This document shows positions 5,950-14,256 of a stretch of 14,295 nucleotides of DNA, in pieces. The notes under the pieces are model-generated. The model had not been told where the DNA came from, did no database searches, and was given only the letters and a program-made list of their open reading frames with translations. Within the stretch, counting starts at the first letter, position 1. Each line of letters begins with the position of its first letter. This stretch comes from Rhizobiaceae bacterium (GTDB lineage Bacteria > Pseudomonadota > Alphaproteobacteria > Rhizobiales > Rhizobiaceae). The DNA lies in the NCBI GenBank assembly GCA_020696915.1, contig JAJFMR010000031.1, forward strand, positions 1 through 14,295. The letters are read 5' to 3'. Position numbers and translations under genes: made by a program.

Positions 5950-7020
5950 TCACGCCTGCTCGGCGCGCGCCGCACGACGGCGGCGTTCAGCCTTGGCGAT
6001 GGAGACGATCCGGACGCGCTTGACCCGGCGCGGGTCGGCATCGAGCACGTGGAATTCGAAGCCGGGGATGGCCTGCACCACTTCGCCTCGCGCCGGCACT
6101 CGGCCAAGCGTGTTGAAGATCATGCCGCCGATCGTGTCGACATATTCGCCGTGCTCGCCGGCGGCGAAATTGTCCCCGACCATCCTGGCGACCTCATCGA
6201 TCTCGGCCTTGCCGTCTACGACGAAGATGCCGTCGCCGGCCTGGATGATCATCGGCTCGTCGTCGTCATGCTCGTCCTCGATGTCGCCGACGACCGTCTC
6301 GACGATATCCTCGAGCGACACAAGCCCGTCGGTTCCGCCATACTCGTCGATGACCAGGGCCATCTGCGTGCGGGCCGCCTGCATCCGCGCCATCAGATCG
6401 GAGGCCAGCATCGACGGCGGCACGAACAGGACGGTTCGAATGAGTTCGAGTTCGCCGATGGTCTTGCCAAGGTCGACATTGGCAAAGTCCAGCGCCGCGG
6501 TCGGGGCGGCCTTTCTGGCGGCCCGGCCTTTCATGGCACGGGCGACCCGGGTGATATGAGCAAGCACGTCGCGGATATGCACCATGCCGCGGGGATCGTC
6601 GAGCGTTTCGGAATAGACCGGCATTCGCGAGTGGCCCGACCGTTCGAAGACGTTCATCAGATCGCCGAGCCTGGTACCGATCTCCACCGCTTCGACATCG
6701 GCTCTCGGGACCATGACGTCTTCGACGCGCACCTCGCGCAATCGCAGGATGTTGTTCAGCATGGCACGTTCGCCGGGCGAAAAGGCCTCGGCGTCGCCGG
6801 CGTTTTCGGCCAGCGCTCCGACGATCTCCTCGCGCAGGCTGGAACCGTTGCGGTGCCTGAAAAGGCTGGCCAGCCGCTCGAAGAAGGAGGGACGGTCGGC
6901 TGGTGTTTCGACCGGCTCAGCCGGCCTGGTACTCGGGCCTTCGTCCTGCTGGTCGGGGGCCATCCGCGAGCTGCTGCCGGAATCCGGCGCTGCCGCGGTC
7001 TCTGGTGTATCGTTCATCAT
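5950..7020 (-). CDS. corC: CorC/HlyC-family protein with paired CBS domains
   Basis: A cytoplasmic CBS-pair protein often annotated as a hemolysin or as the magnesium/cobalt efflux-associated CorC; the true role is poorly defined. The 356-residue product has a low-complexity, Pro/Ser-rich N-terminus (1-45), then LREEIVGALAENAGDAEAFSP, CBS domain 1 (about 101-155, VEDVMVPRADVEAVE), CBS domain 2 (about 195-250, ending VIDEYGGTDGLVSLEDIVE), and a CorC_HlyC transporter-associated domain (about 257-340). There are no membrane segments, so it is the soluble form rather than the DUF21-containing one. The start is one of two tandem ATGs (7020 or 7017); a weak GGA favours the second. It begins 21 bp after ybeY, and its TGA overlaps an alternative GTG start of lnt. 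Confidence 0.93.
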   Translation of the reverse strand: MMNDTPETAAAPDSGSSSRMAPDQQDEGPSTRPAEPVETPADRPSFFERLASLFRHRNGSSLREEIVGALAENAGDAEAFSPGERAMLNNILRLREVRVEDVMVPRADVEAVEIGTRLGDLMNVFERSGHSRMPVYSETLDDPRGMVHIRDVLAHITRVARAMKGRAARKAAPTAALDFANVDLGKTIGELELIRTVLFVPPSMLASDLMARMQAARTQMALVIDEYGGTDGLVSLEDIVETVVGDIEDEHDDDEPMIIQAGDGIFVVDGKAEIDEVARMVGDNFAAGEHGEYVDTIGGMIFNTLGRVPARGEVVQAIPGFEFHVLDADPRRVKRVRIVSIAKAERRRRAARAEQA

Positions 7021-7041
7021 CGTCCAGTGTTTCGGGTTCTG

Positions 7042-7530
7042 TTACGCGTAGGGATCGGGAATGGCAAGCCTTGCGAGGGCGCCTCTCTCTATCGCCTCCA
7101 TTTCGTCGGCCTCGGCGTCCTGCTCGTGGTCATAGCCGAGCAGGTGCAGCAGACCGTGGAGGACGAGATGCGAGATATGGTGTTCCAGCGTCTTGCCTTC
7201 CAGCCGCGCTTCTCCGGCAGCGGTCTCGAAGGCGAGCACGATGTCGCCCAGCATGGGCGGCAGAGCGGCGCCGCGGCCTGGCGTCGCGAAGGCCGGAAAA
7301 GAGAGCACGTTGGTGGGCCTGTCCTTGCCGCGCCATGCCGCATTCAGTTCGCGAACGCGCCGATCGTCCGAGAACACGACGCTGAGTTCGGTGGTCCCCG
7401 CGCCGAGGACGCCTGCCGCTTCCAGGCTGGCGATGGCGCGGTCGACCAAATCGCGGAGCTGAGGCTCGGCCGGCCAGCCGCCCGCCTCCACCATCACGTC
7501 GACCTCGATCCGCGACTTCGTCGAAGACAT
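7042..7530 (-). CDS. ybeY: Endoribonuclease YbeY (rRNA maturation factor)
   Basis: YbeY is a metal-dependent single-strand endoribonuclease needed for 16S rRNA 3'-end maturation and ribosome quality control; the Sinorhizobium homologue has also been linked to small-RNA regulation. The 162-residue product has the zinc motif HGLLHLLGYDH with H125, H129 and H135 (H-x3-H-x5-H) and the conserved LNAAWRGKDRPTNVLSFP (62-79). The C-terminus (LARLAIPDPYA) is complete. ATG 7530-7528 has GAGGGGG upstream and lies 11 bp after the phoH stop, so phoH-ybeY are co-transcribed, as is usual in bacteria. No oddities are seen. Confidence 0.96.
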   Translation of the reverse strand: MSSTKSRIEVDVMVEAGGWPAEPQLRDLVDRAIASLEAAGVLGAGTTELSVVFSDDRRVRELNAAWRGKDRPTNVLSFPAFATPGRGAALPPMLGDIVLAFETAAGEARLEGKTLEHHISHLVLHGLLHLLGYDHEQDAEADEMEAIERGALARLAIPDPYA

Positions 7531-7541
7531 GACCCCCTCGG

Positions 7542-8605
7542 TCAGTCCTCGTCCACGCCGAGGCCCCGGGCCATCTTGGCGTCGCGATCGTAAGCCCTGA
7601 CGATTTCCGAGACCAGTGGATGCCTGACGACGTCGGTGTCGTTGAAGCGGACGGTCACCACGCCGGGCAGCCCGTCGAGGATGCGCAAAGCCTCGACGAG
7701 GCCCGACTTGGTGTGCGACGGCAGGTCGATCTGGGTCGGGTCCCCGGTCACGATCATCCGCGAATTCTCCCCAAGCCGAGTCAGGAACATCTTCATCTGC
7801 ATCGGGGTGGTGTTCTGCGCCTCGTCCAGGATGACCGCGCAGTGAGCCAGCGTGCGGCCGCGCATGAATGCCAGCGGCGCGATCTCGATCACTTCGGCGG
7901 CGATTGCCCGTTCGACCTTGTCGGCCGGCATCATGTCGTAGAGCGCATCGTAGAGCGGCCGCAGATAGGGGTCGACCTTCTCCTTCATGTCGCCGGGCAG
8001 GAAGCCGAGCCGCTCCCCGGCCTCGACCGCCGGGCGGGACAGGACAATGCGCTCGACCATGCCGCGCTCGAGCAGCATCGCGGCGTAGGCGACAGCCAGA
8101 TAGGTCTTGCCGGTGCCTGCCGGGCCGATGCCGAATACGAGCTCCGATCGCTCCAGGGCACGCATGTAGGCGTCCTGGTTGAGCGACCGGGCGTAGATGG
8201 TGCGCTTGCGGGTCACGATCTGGGCGGCAGCCATCTTGCCCTTGCGCTCCAGGGTGGGCAGCGTCAGCTGGTCGTCGGCCGCAATCGCCATGCGAACCGC
8301 GCCGTCCACGTCGGACTGCCCGATCTCGGCGCCCTTCTGCAGGATGGCGTAAAGGTTGTCGAGCGCCCGCCGCGCCTGCTCGGCAGCCGAAGACGTGCCC
8401 TTGATCGTCACCTGGTTGCCGCGCGAGCTGATGTCGACGCCGAGTTTCTGCTCGAGCCGCGCCAGGTTCTCGTCGAACTGGCCGTAAAGGGCGCTGGCAA
8501 GCTTGTTGTTGTCGAATGTCAGAACGATGTGCGCGATGTCGGAGGCGCCGGAACGCGGGCCCTTCAGTTCGGAAGCGCTCAATCGTCTCTCCTCGCTGCC
8601 CGCCG

Positions 8606-8609
<4 letters not shown>
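7542..8609 (-). CDS. phoH: PhoH family ATPase (PhoH/YbeZ)
   Basis: A cytoplasmic P-loop ATPase of the PhoH/YbeZ family, functionally linked to YbeY and RNA metabolism. The 355-residue product has an N-terminal KH-like region (about 25-95, containing LEQKLGVDISSRGNQVTIKG) and a PhoH domain from about 130. That domain has Walker A GPAGTGKT (162-169), the SRPAVEAGERLGFLPGD segment (191-207), Walker B VILDEAQN (259-266) and the sensor-like VTGDPTQIDLP (287-297). Its ATG (8609-8607) overlaps the miaB stop as ATGA, indicating translational coupling, and ybeY follows after 11 bp. The PhoH-YbeY pairing is conserved widely, suggesting shared work on RNA. Confidence 0.95.
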
Positions 8610-9990
<1,381 letters not shown>

Positions 9991-9994
<4 letters not shown>

Positions 9995-10845
9995 CGCGCG
10001 GCTTCTACCGCCTTTTGGCGACAAAAAACAGCCGATTCTGGGGACGCTCGCGACAGACGCGGATTGGCAAGCGCAGCCGCGAACATGGCGGCCACGCGGT
10101 TTTCGACCTCTGCTGCGACCCCCTTGCGGCGGGCGCCGGCGCGGAAGGCGACCGGCTCTCCGAAATGCACCTCGACGTCGATGCCGCCTTCCAGGAGCAG
10201 GGCCCTGGCATGCGGCAGCAGATCCTGGTCGCCGATCCATGCGGCGAGCGGCCGGTGCTGCCGCCCCATCGGCATGCCGTGCAGCCGCGTGTAGGCAATC
10301 GCGACGGGCTGGATGTAGACTGTGTCGGCCGTGCCCTCTGCGACAGCCTTGGCGGCCGCGCCGAACAGGGTGGTCTTGAACGGCAGCATTCGGTTCCCGT
10401 CGCCCGTCGAACCCTCGGCAAACAGGATGATCGCCTGCTGCGCCGTCAGACGGCTTGCTATCTCGCCGGCCTGGTCGCCCGCTTTCCGCCGGCGACCGCG
10501 GTCGACATAGACGCAGCGCTGCAAGCTGGACAGCCAGCCTATGACAGGCCAGCCCGCCACTTCGGATTTCGCGACGAACGAGGCGTCGACCATCGATCCC
10601 AGGACCGAGATGTCGGTCCACGAGACGTGATTCGACGCAATCAGCAGCGGGCGCATCGTCGAAAGCGTGCCGATCCGCTGGACCCTGATGCCCAGGACCG
10701 CGACGTTCACGCTGTGCAGGAGGCTGCGGAACCGATTCTCATCGAAGCGGCCGGATTTCATCGACAGAAGCTGGAGCGGCAGGAACACAAGATACGCTGC
10801 TGCCGCCAGGGTCAGCGCTGCCCCCAGGCGCATCCAGCCGATCAT
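9991..10845 (-). CDS. olsA: Lyso-ornithine lipid O-acyltransferase, OlsA type (PlsC family)
   Basis: A membrane-associated 1-acyl-glycerol-3-phosphate acyltransferase-family enzyme. The 284-residue product has an N-terminal hydrophobic segment (about 8-28), the catalytic NHVSWTD with H73-x4-D78, the substrate motif FAEGST (142-147) and LPFKTTLF. I prefer OlsA (second step of ornithine-lipid synthesis, acylating lyso-ornithine lipid) over PlsC because the gene next to miaB in Sinorhizobium is, as I recall, olsA. Sequence alone does not separate OlsA from PlsC with certainty, and olsB is not in the window. ATG 10845 has GGAAGG at good spacing. It appears to begin the tightly packed olsA-miaB-phoH-ybeY-corC-lnt run, but I find no clear promoter in the 126-bp gap before it. 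Confidence 0.82.
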
Positions 10846-10868
10846 CCCGCCTTCCGATCGACGGGCTG

Positions 10869-10913
10869 CCTACAGCGGCACACGCCGAACGAAACGCGCC
10901 TTGCCGCTGCAGG
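10869..10913 (-). other. Long hairpin in front of olsA
   Basis: On the minus strand CCTGCAGCGGCA (10913-10902) pairs with TGCCGCTGTAGG (10880-10869): 12 bp with one G-U wobble, around a 21-base loop. It ends 23 bp before the olsA ATG and has no U tract, so it looks like an RNA leader/processing structure or an operator rather than an intrinsic terminator. Confidence 0.5.
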
Positions 10914-10929
10914 TACTTGTCTTCGCATC

Positions 10930-10965
10930 GGAATTGATCCGAAAAGCGATTCCACTTCTCGGTCC
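10930..10965. repeat. Possible dispersed palindromic (REP-like) element after rimI
   Basis: CCGAAAAGCG (10939-10948) and CACTTCTCGG (10953-10962) are inverted arms around ATTC. Read as minus-strand RNA all ten positions pair, two of them as G-U. The flanking sequence CGGAATTGATCCG (10930-10942) adds an alternative fold. The wording (GGAATCGCTTTTCGGATC on the minus strand) resembles a short palindromic sequence that I recall occurring many times between genes in Mesorhizobium-like genomes. It starts about 10 bp after the rimI stop. There is no second copy in this window, so the repeat status rests on memory. Confidence 0.45.
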
Positions 10966-10971
10966 GAGGCT

Positions 10972-11457
10972 TTAACGAAGATCACGGCGCATGACGAGCG
11001 CTCCGCCGGGGCCCTGGGATGTCCGGTAGTACGCGGGCCGCCGGCCGACTTCGCGAAAACCGAGCCGCCGATAAAGCGAAATAGCCGCGACATTTCTTTC
11101 GTCGACCTCCAGAAACAATGCTTCGGCACGCTGGCCGTGCAGTTCGCCGAGAACGGCGGCCATCAGCCGCCAGCCGATTCCCTGGCGGCGGTGCGCGCGG
11201 GCCACGGCAACGGTGAGGATTTCCCCCTCTCCCGCCGCGAGCCGGGCGAGCACGAAACCGGCAGGCGCTGCTTCCCGGTGGCCGGTCTCGCGGGCCACGA
11301 AGCCGAACACGGTCGGCTGTTCGAGGAGATTGGCGAATTCGTCGCCTGACCATGGCCTCGCGAAGTCTTCCCGGTGCAGTAAAGATATCGCCCTGGCATC
11401 GGTGATCGACAGAGGTTCGAGCGCATAGTCGCGCTGCCGCCAGAACGGGATGCGCAT
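10972..11457 (-). CDS. rimI: Ribosomal-protein-alanine N-acetyltransferase RimI (GNAT)
   Basis: A GNAT-fold acetyltransferase that acetylates protein N-termini, classically ribosomal protein S18. The 161-residue product has the expected core: E79-ILTVAVARAHRRQGIGWRLM with the acetyl-CoA-binding RRQGIG (90-95), then LEVDERNVAAISLYRRLGF (117-134), where N122 and Y129 are the conserved GNAT positions. ATG 11457-11455 overlaps the tsaB stop by one base (TGATG), and AGGG in the end of tsaB serves as ribosome site; a GTG one codon earlier is also possible. The tsaB-rimI pairing is very common and supports the assignment over a generic GNAT. Stop is TAA, followed by a hairpin-rich gap. Confidence 0.92.
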   Translation of the reverse strand: MRIPFWRQRDYALEPLSITDARAISLLHREDFARPWSGDEFANLLEQPTVFGFVARETGHREAAPAGFVLARLAAGEGEILTVAVARAHRRQGIGWRLMAAVLGELHGQRAEALFLEVDERNVAAISLYRRLGFREVGRRPAYYRTSQGPGGALVMRRDLR

Positions 11458-12134
11458 CACCGGCCCTGCCTGGGCAGGACAAAGCCGGCCTGCGGCCTTG
11501 CGTCGGCCTCCCTGAGATAGACTGGCTTCGGCCGCTCGGAGCTGCCGCCCTTCGCGGCGGCGATCATCGCGTATGTGCCTATGTCGGCGGTAGCGCCCGC
11601 CGGTCCGACCTCCAGACCCGGCCGTGCCCCCGCAAGGATGGGCACCGCGGAACCGGCAACGACGGCAGCGCAGGCCTCGGCCAAGCTCAGGGCTTCCTCG
11701 ATCGTGACGACCGCCGGACCATAGCAGAGCGTCCCGGAGCCGTCGTAGAGGGCGGCGTGGATTTCGCCGCGGCCGGCGTCGAGCGCGCCGAGCACATGCC
11801 TCGGTCCGAAACTTGCGCGCGCCTCGGCGGCGATCGCCTCGAGCGTGGTCACGCCGATTGCCGGCACTTTCAGCGCCATGGCGAAGCCACGGGCGGCCGA
11901 CACGCCGACACGCACGCCGGTGAACGACCCGGGGCCGACGGACACGGCGACGGCTCCGAGCCCGGCAAAGCCGGTCCCGGCCCGCCGCATCGCAGTGTCG
12001 ATCACGTCCATCAGATGTTCGGCGTGGCCTTTGCCGATGTCACGCACCTCCCGTCCTGCGACCTCGCCCGACGCGACGTCGAAGACACAGGCTGCGCAGG
12101 GGCCGGCGGCGGTATCGATGGCCAGGAGCCTCAT
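11457..12134 (-). CDS. tsaB: tRNA threonylcarbamoyladenosine biosynthesis protein TsaB
   Basis: TsaB (YeaZ) is an inactive ASKHA-fold partner of TsaD in making t6A37 of ANN-reading tRNAs. The 225-residue product starts MRLLAIDTA, has GHAEHLMDVID (36-46) and the family hallmark SVGPGSFTGVRVG (65-77), and ends with the typical KPVYLREADARPQ. ATG 12134-12132 is chosen because family similarity starts exactly there; the frame is open for 12 more codons but only to a TTG. No Shine-Dalgarno sequence is visible before the ATG (GCCGCTCGAC), so it may be weakly initiated or start from a very short leader. rimI overlaps its stop. tsaD and tsaE are not in the window. Confidence 0.93.
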   Translation of the reverse strand: MRLLAIDTAAGPCAACVFDVASGEVAGREVRDIGKGHAEHLMDVIDTAMRRAGTGFAGLGAVAVSVGPGSFTGVRVGVSAARGFAMALKVPAIGVTTLEAIAAEARASFGPRHVLGALDAGRGEIHAALYDGSGTLCYGPAVVTIEEALSLAEACAAVVAGSAVPILAGARPGLEVGPAGATADIGTYAMIAAAKGGSSERPKPVYLREADARPQAGFVLPRQGR

Positions 12135-12151
12135 GTCGAGCGGCGTAGACA

Positions 12152-12191
12152 AAACAGGGCAGCAGGACAAGCCGCCTTGCAGCGCCTGTTT
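12152..12191. repeat. Inverted repeat upstream of tsaB
   Basis: AAACAGG (12152-12158) and CCTGTTT (12185-12191) are perfect 7-bp arms 26 bp apart, with a smaller CAAG/CTTG stem between them. It lies 17 bp before the tsaB ATG. It may be an operator or RNA leader, but short arms at this spacing can arise by chance. Confidence 0.3.
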
Positions 12192-12226
12192 CTTGCGCGA
12201 GATCGATCATGTTGACGAAAGCGGAG

Positions 12227-12250
12227 ATCGGGCGTTCACGGCTGCCCGAT
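12227..12250 (-). terminator. Hairpin at the 3' end of the regulator gene
   Basis: ATCGGGC (12227-12233) and GCCCGAT (12244-12250) form a perfect 7-bp stem with a 10-base loop that contains the regulator's TGA stop (12238-12236). On the minus strand only scattered T follow, so it is a weak terminator candidate separating the regulator from tsaB. Confidence 0.4.
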
Positions 12251-13006
12251 GATGCCGTCGGTGTTGGCAAGCAGCTTGCGCACGGCCGCACGCGCCGCTT
12301 CGGGGCGCTGACGGCGGACCGCCCGCTCGATGTCCTCGTGAAGCCTTTGCGCGTGCCGGAGATCGTTGACCTCGCGGGTGACGAACACGAAAAGATGGCT
12401 GAGCGCCGATTCGATCAACACGCCCAGCGGCACCAGCAGCTCGTTGCCCGAGGCGCGCAGGATCGCCAGGTGAAAACGTGTATCCGCCGCGGTGCGTTCG
12501 AGGAGGGAATTCGCATTGCCCATTTCCCGGCAGGCGCCGCTGATCTCGGTCATCTGCTCGGCCGTGCGGCGCTTCGCGGCAAGGGCGGTCGCCTCGGGCT
12601 CGATGATATGGCGGAACTCCTGCACAGTCCGCAGGAAGGTCTCGCCGTCGGGGGACATTGCGTACCAGGCCAGCACGTCGCGGTCGAGAAGGTTCCAGCG
12701 CTCCCTGGGTTCCACCCGGCTGCCGACCTTCGGGCGTGAACTCAAAAGGCTCTTGCCCATCAGCATCTTGATGGCTTCGCGGACCGCGGAGCGGCTGACC
12801 TCGAAAGTCTCGGCCCAACTGGCCTCGTTGGGCAGGATGGTGCCGGGCGGATAATCGCCGCGGACGATGCGCAGGCCGATTTCATTGGCCAGCGATGCAT
12901 GGACGCTCACGCCGGCATTGCGGGTCAGGTCCAGGCGCCGGACGAGAGGCACCTCGCCGGCAGTTCCGGCGGCCGGCGGAGGTGTGCTGGATTCCCCATC
13001 GTGCAT
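12236..13006 (-). CDS. GntR/FadR-family transcriptional regulator with FCD domain, DgoR-like
   Basis: A 256-residue regulator. Residues about 32-98 form the GntR winged helix (SLANEIGLRIVRGDYPPGTI, then the helix-turn-helix WAETFEVSRSAVREAIKML). WNLLDRDVLAWY (104-115) links to an FCD ligand domain (about 125-250). D175, H179 and H223 sit where FCD metal ligands usually lie, but the last histidine of that site is missing (AVRKLLANTDG), as I recall for E. coli DgoR, which also shares the WN-LD-DVL-W linker. That suggests a sugar-acid or sugar effector; the ligand is not known. ATG 13006-13004 is chosen for family length; its ribosome site is weak, and an upstream extension of 49 residues is open but unlikely. 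It follows the solute-binding protein gene, 211 bp away. Confidence 0.85.
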   Translation of the reverse strand: MHDGESSTPPPAAGTAGEVPLVRRLDLTRNAGVSVHASLANEIGLRIVRGDYPPGTILPNEASWAETFEVSRSAVREAIKMLMGKSLLSSRPKVGSRVEPRERWNLLDRDVLAWYAMSPDGETFLRTVQEFRHIIEPEATALAAKRRTAEQMTEISGACREMGNANSLLERTAADTRFHLAILRASGNELLVPLGVLIESALSHLFVFVTREVNDLRHAQRLHEDIERAVRRQRPEAARAAVRKLLANTDGIIGQP

Positions 13007-13029
13007 CGCGTCAGCCCGTCTTTCCGCCG

Positions 13030-13061
13030 CTTGCGGCACGAAAGGCCGAAGCCGCCGCAAG
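13030..13061 (-). other. Structured leader hairpin before the FadR-family regulator
   Basis: On the minus strand CTTGCGGC (13061-13054) pairs perfectly with GCCGCAAG (13037-13030). The loop contains a second small stem, GGC-TTCG-GCC, with a UUCG tetraloop. It ends 23 bp before the regulator ATG and may affect its translation or be the 5' end of a processed transcript from the binding-protein gene. Confidence 0.45.
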
Positions 13062-13183
13062 GACGCTGGAGCCTTGCAGGGACTTGGCGGAAAAGAACGA
13101 TTCCCGGAAGTCACGCGGACCCTTTTTGCCAAGCCCGGCCGCGGGCGGCCCACGCAACCAACCTTTCGATCCCGGGCGCTGGC

Positions 13184-13208
13184 GGAGGCGCCGTCGCCGG
13201 ACGCCTCC
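13184..13208 (-). terminator. GC-rich hairpin after the solute-binding protein gene
   Basis: On the minus strand GGAGGCG (13208-13202), one bulged T, then CCG pair with CGG and CGCCTCC (13200-13198 is CCG; 13193-13184 the 3' arm), closing a GCGA (GNRA) loop. This gives ten base pairs 9 bp after the TAA stop. No T run follows, so rather than a strong terminator it may be a 3' stabiliser, as seen after many binding-protein genes that are expressed more than their operon partners. Confidence 0.55.
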
Positions 13209-13217
13209 CCCAGTTGG

Positions 13218-14213
13218 TTACTTCTGGATGCAGGTGTCGACCGTGTCCTTGGTGCATTCGTCCAGCCCGGTGAAGACCGGATCTTCGACCGGCTTGCCTT
13301 CTATCAGGTCGATCATCACGGACGGTGCCTTGTAGCCCATCTCGAACGGCCGCTGCCCGACGAGCGCCGTCACCAGGCCCTCGCGGGCAATCGCCACCTC
13401 GTCACCGATCGTGTCCGCCGCGGAGATCACGAATTCCCCGCTCGCGATCTTGTCGGCCATGGGCTTGAACAGGTCGCGGTAGGGTTGCGGCGCCCCGAAC
13501 AGCGGCCAGCCGCCTTCGATCGCGAACGCGTCCAGATCGGGATTGGCAGCGAGGATGTCGGTCATCGCCTGCACGCCCTTGGCGCCGTCGTCGTTCGTGA
13601 ATACGGGGCAGCCGGCGACTTCCGTCCAGCCGCCTTCGCCGGCGAGTGCCGCAATTCCCTTCTGTCCGCTCAGCGCGTCGCGCGTTCCCTGGGCGCGGCG
13701 CAGGATGTTGTCGGCGCCCGGATTGCCCTGGATGGTGCACACCGTGCCGCCGTCAGGCTTTTTTTCCTTGATGTATTCGCCGATGCGAACGCCCATCAGG
13801 TAGTTGTCGGTGCCGAGATAGGTCTTGCGGAGCGCCGAGTCCTCGGCAGCGAGGTCGGCGTCGAGCGTCATCACCGGCACCGTCGGATTGGCGGTCTTGA
13901 TGGTCTGCGCGATGAGCTTGGCGTTCGACGGCGAGATGGCGATCGCCGCGGTGCTGGGCTTGCCCAGCATGTCCTGGACGATCTGCGCCTCCCCGGCCTC
14001 GTCCGATGTCGACGCCGGGCCGGTGTAGAAGCATTCATATTCTGAATCCGCGTTCTCGCTGTTCCACTTCTGGCAACCCTGGTTGATCGCCTCGAAGAAG
14101 GGGTTGTCGAGACCCTTGACGACAATGACGAGCTGTTTCTTGGATTGCGCAAGCGCCTGAGCCGAGCCCAGCGCCATCGCCGCCGCAGCGGCAAGCAACA
14201 GTACTTTCCTCAT
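13218..14213 (-). CDS. Sugar-type ABC transporter periplasmic substrate-binding protein (type 1 fold)
   Basis: A 331-residue secreted binding protein. Residues 1-22 are a signal peptide (MRKVLLLAAAAAMALG, cleavage likely after AQALA). The mature part is a type-1 periplasmic binding fold of the ribose/fructose (CUT2) group: KKQLVIVVKGLDNPFFEAIN (25-44), AIAISPSNAK (90-99), PVMTLDAD (113-120), YLGTDNYLMGVRIGEYI (132-148), DLDAFAIEGGWPLFG (226-240). The ligand is not identifiable. Six cysteines (47, 61, 159, 202, 320, 328) are unusual for this group and could form three disulfides. ATG 14213 has GGGAGGAA upstream. No ATPase or permease gene is in the window; a DgoR-like regulator lies downstream. 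A possible -10 (GATACT, 14285-14280) is seen, but its -35 would be off the right edge. Confidence 0.9.
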   Translation of the reverse strand: MRKVLLLAAAAAMALGSAQALAQSKKQLVIVVKGLDNPFFEAINQGCQKWNSENADSEYECFYTGPASTSDEAGEAQIVQDMLGKPSTAAIAISPSNAKLIAQTIKTANPTVPVMTLDADLAAEDSALRKTYLGTDNYLMGVRIGEYIKEKKPDGGTVCTIQGNPGADNILRRAQGTRDALSGQKGIAALAGEGGWTEVAGCPVFTNDDGAKGVQAMTDILAANPDLDAFAIEGGWPLFGAPQPYRDLFKPMADKIASGEFVISAADTIGDEVAIAREGLVTALVGQRPFEMGYKAPSVMIDLIEGKPVEDPVFTGLDECTKDTVDTCIQK

Positions 14214-14231
14214 TCGTTCCTCCCTTTTGAA

Positions 14232-14256
14232 CCGGAGGGGCTCCATGCCCGTCCGG
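14232..14256 (-). other. Leader hairpin before the solute-binding protein gene
   Basis: On the minus strand CCGGA-C-GGGC (14256-14247) pairs with GCCC-C-TCCGG (14241-14232): nine pairs with one C-C mismatch around a 5-base loop. It lies 19 bp before the ATG and just upstream of the strong ribosome site; a stabilising or regulatory leader is possible. Confidence 0.45.

Noticed and set aside
5899..7593. 564-codon open frame on the plus strand opposite corC and ybeY
   Set aside because: It is antisense to two recognised genes with intact motifs, and its composition (Asp/His/Arg-rich, no domain pattern) is typical of complementary frames in GC-rich DNA.
10624..10845. N-terminal extension of miaB through olsA
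   Set aside because: The miaB frame is open into olsA up to 10621, but MiaB similarity starts at 9994, and the ATGA overlap with the olsA stop explains initiation there.
10015..11349. 444-codon open frame on the plus strand across olsA and rimI
   Set aside because: It runs through the rimI-olsA gap and both genes on the opposite strand, shows no recognisable motif and is explained by GC-rich codon bias.
12867..14045. 392-codon open frame on the plus strand opposite the binding protein and regulator
   Set aside because: It crosses the intergenic hairpins and both minus-strand genes and has no domain pattern.
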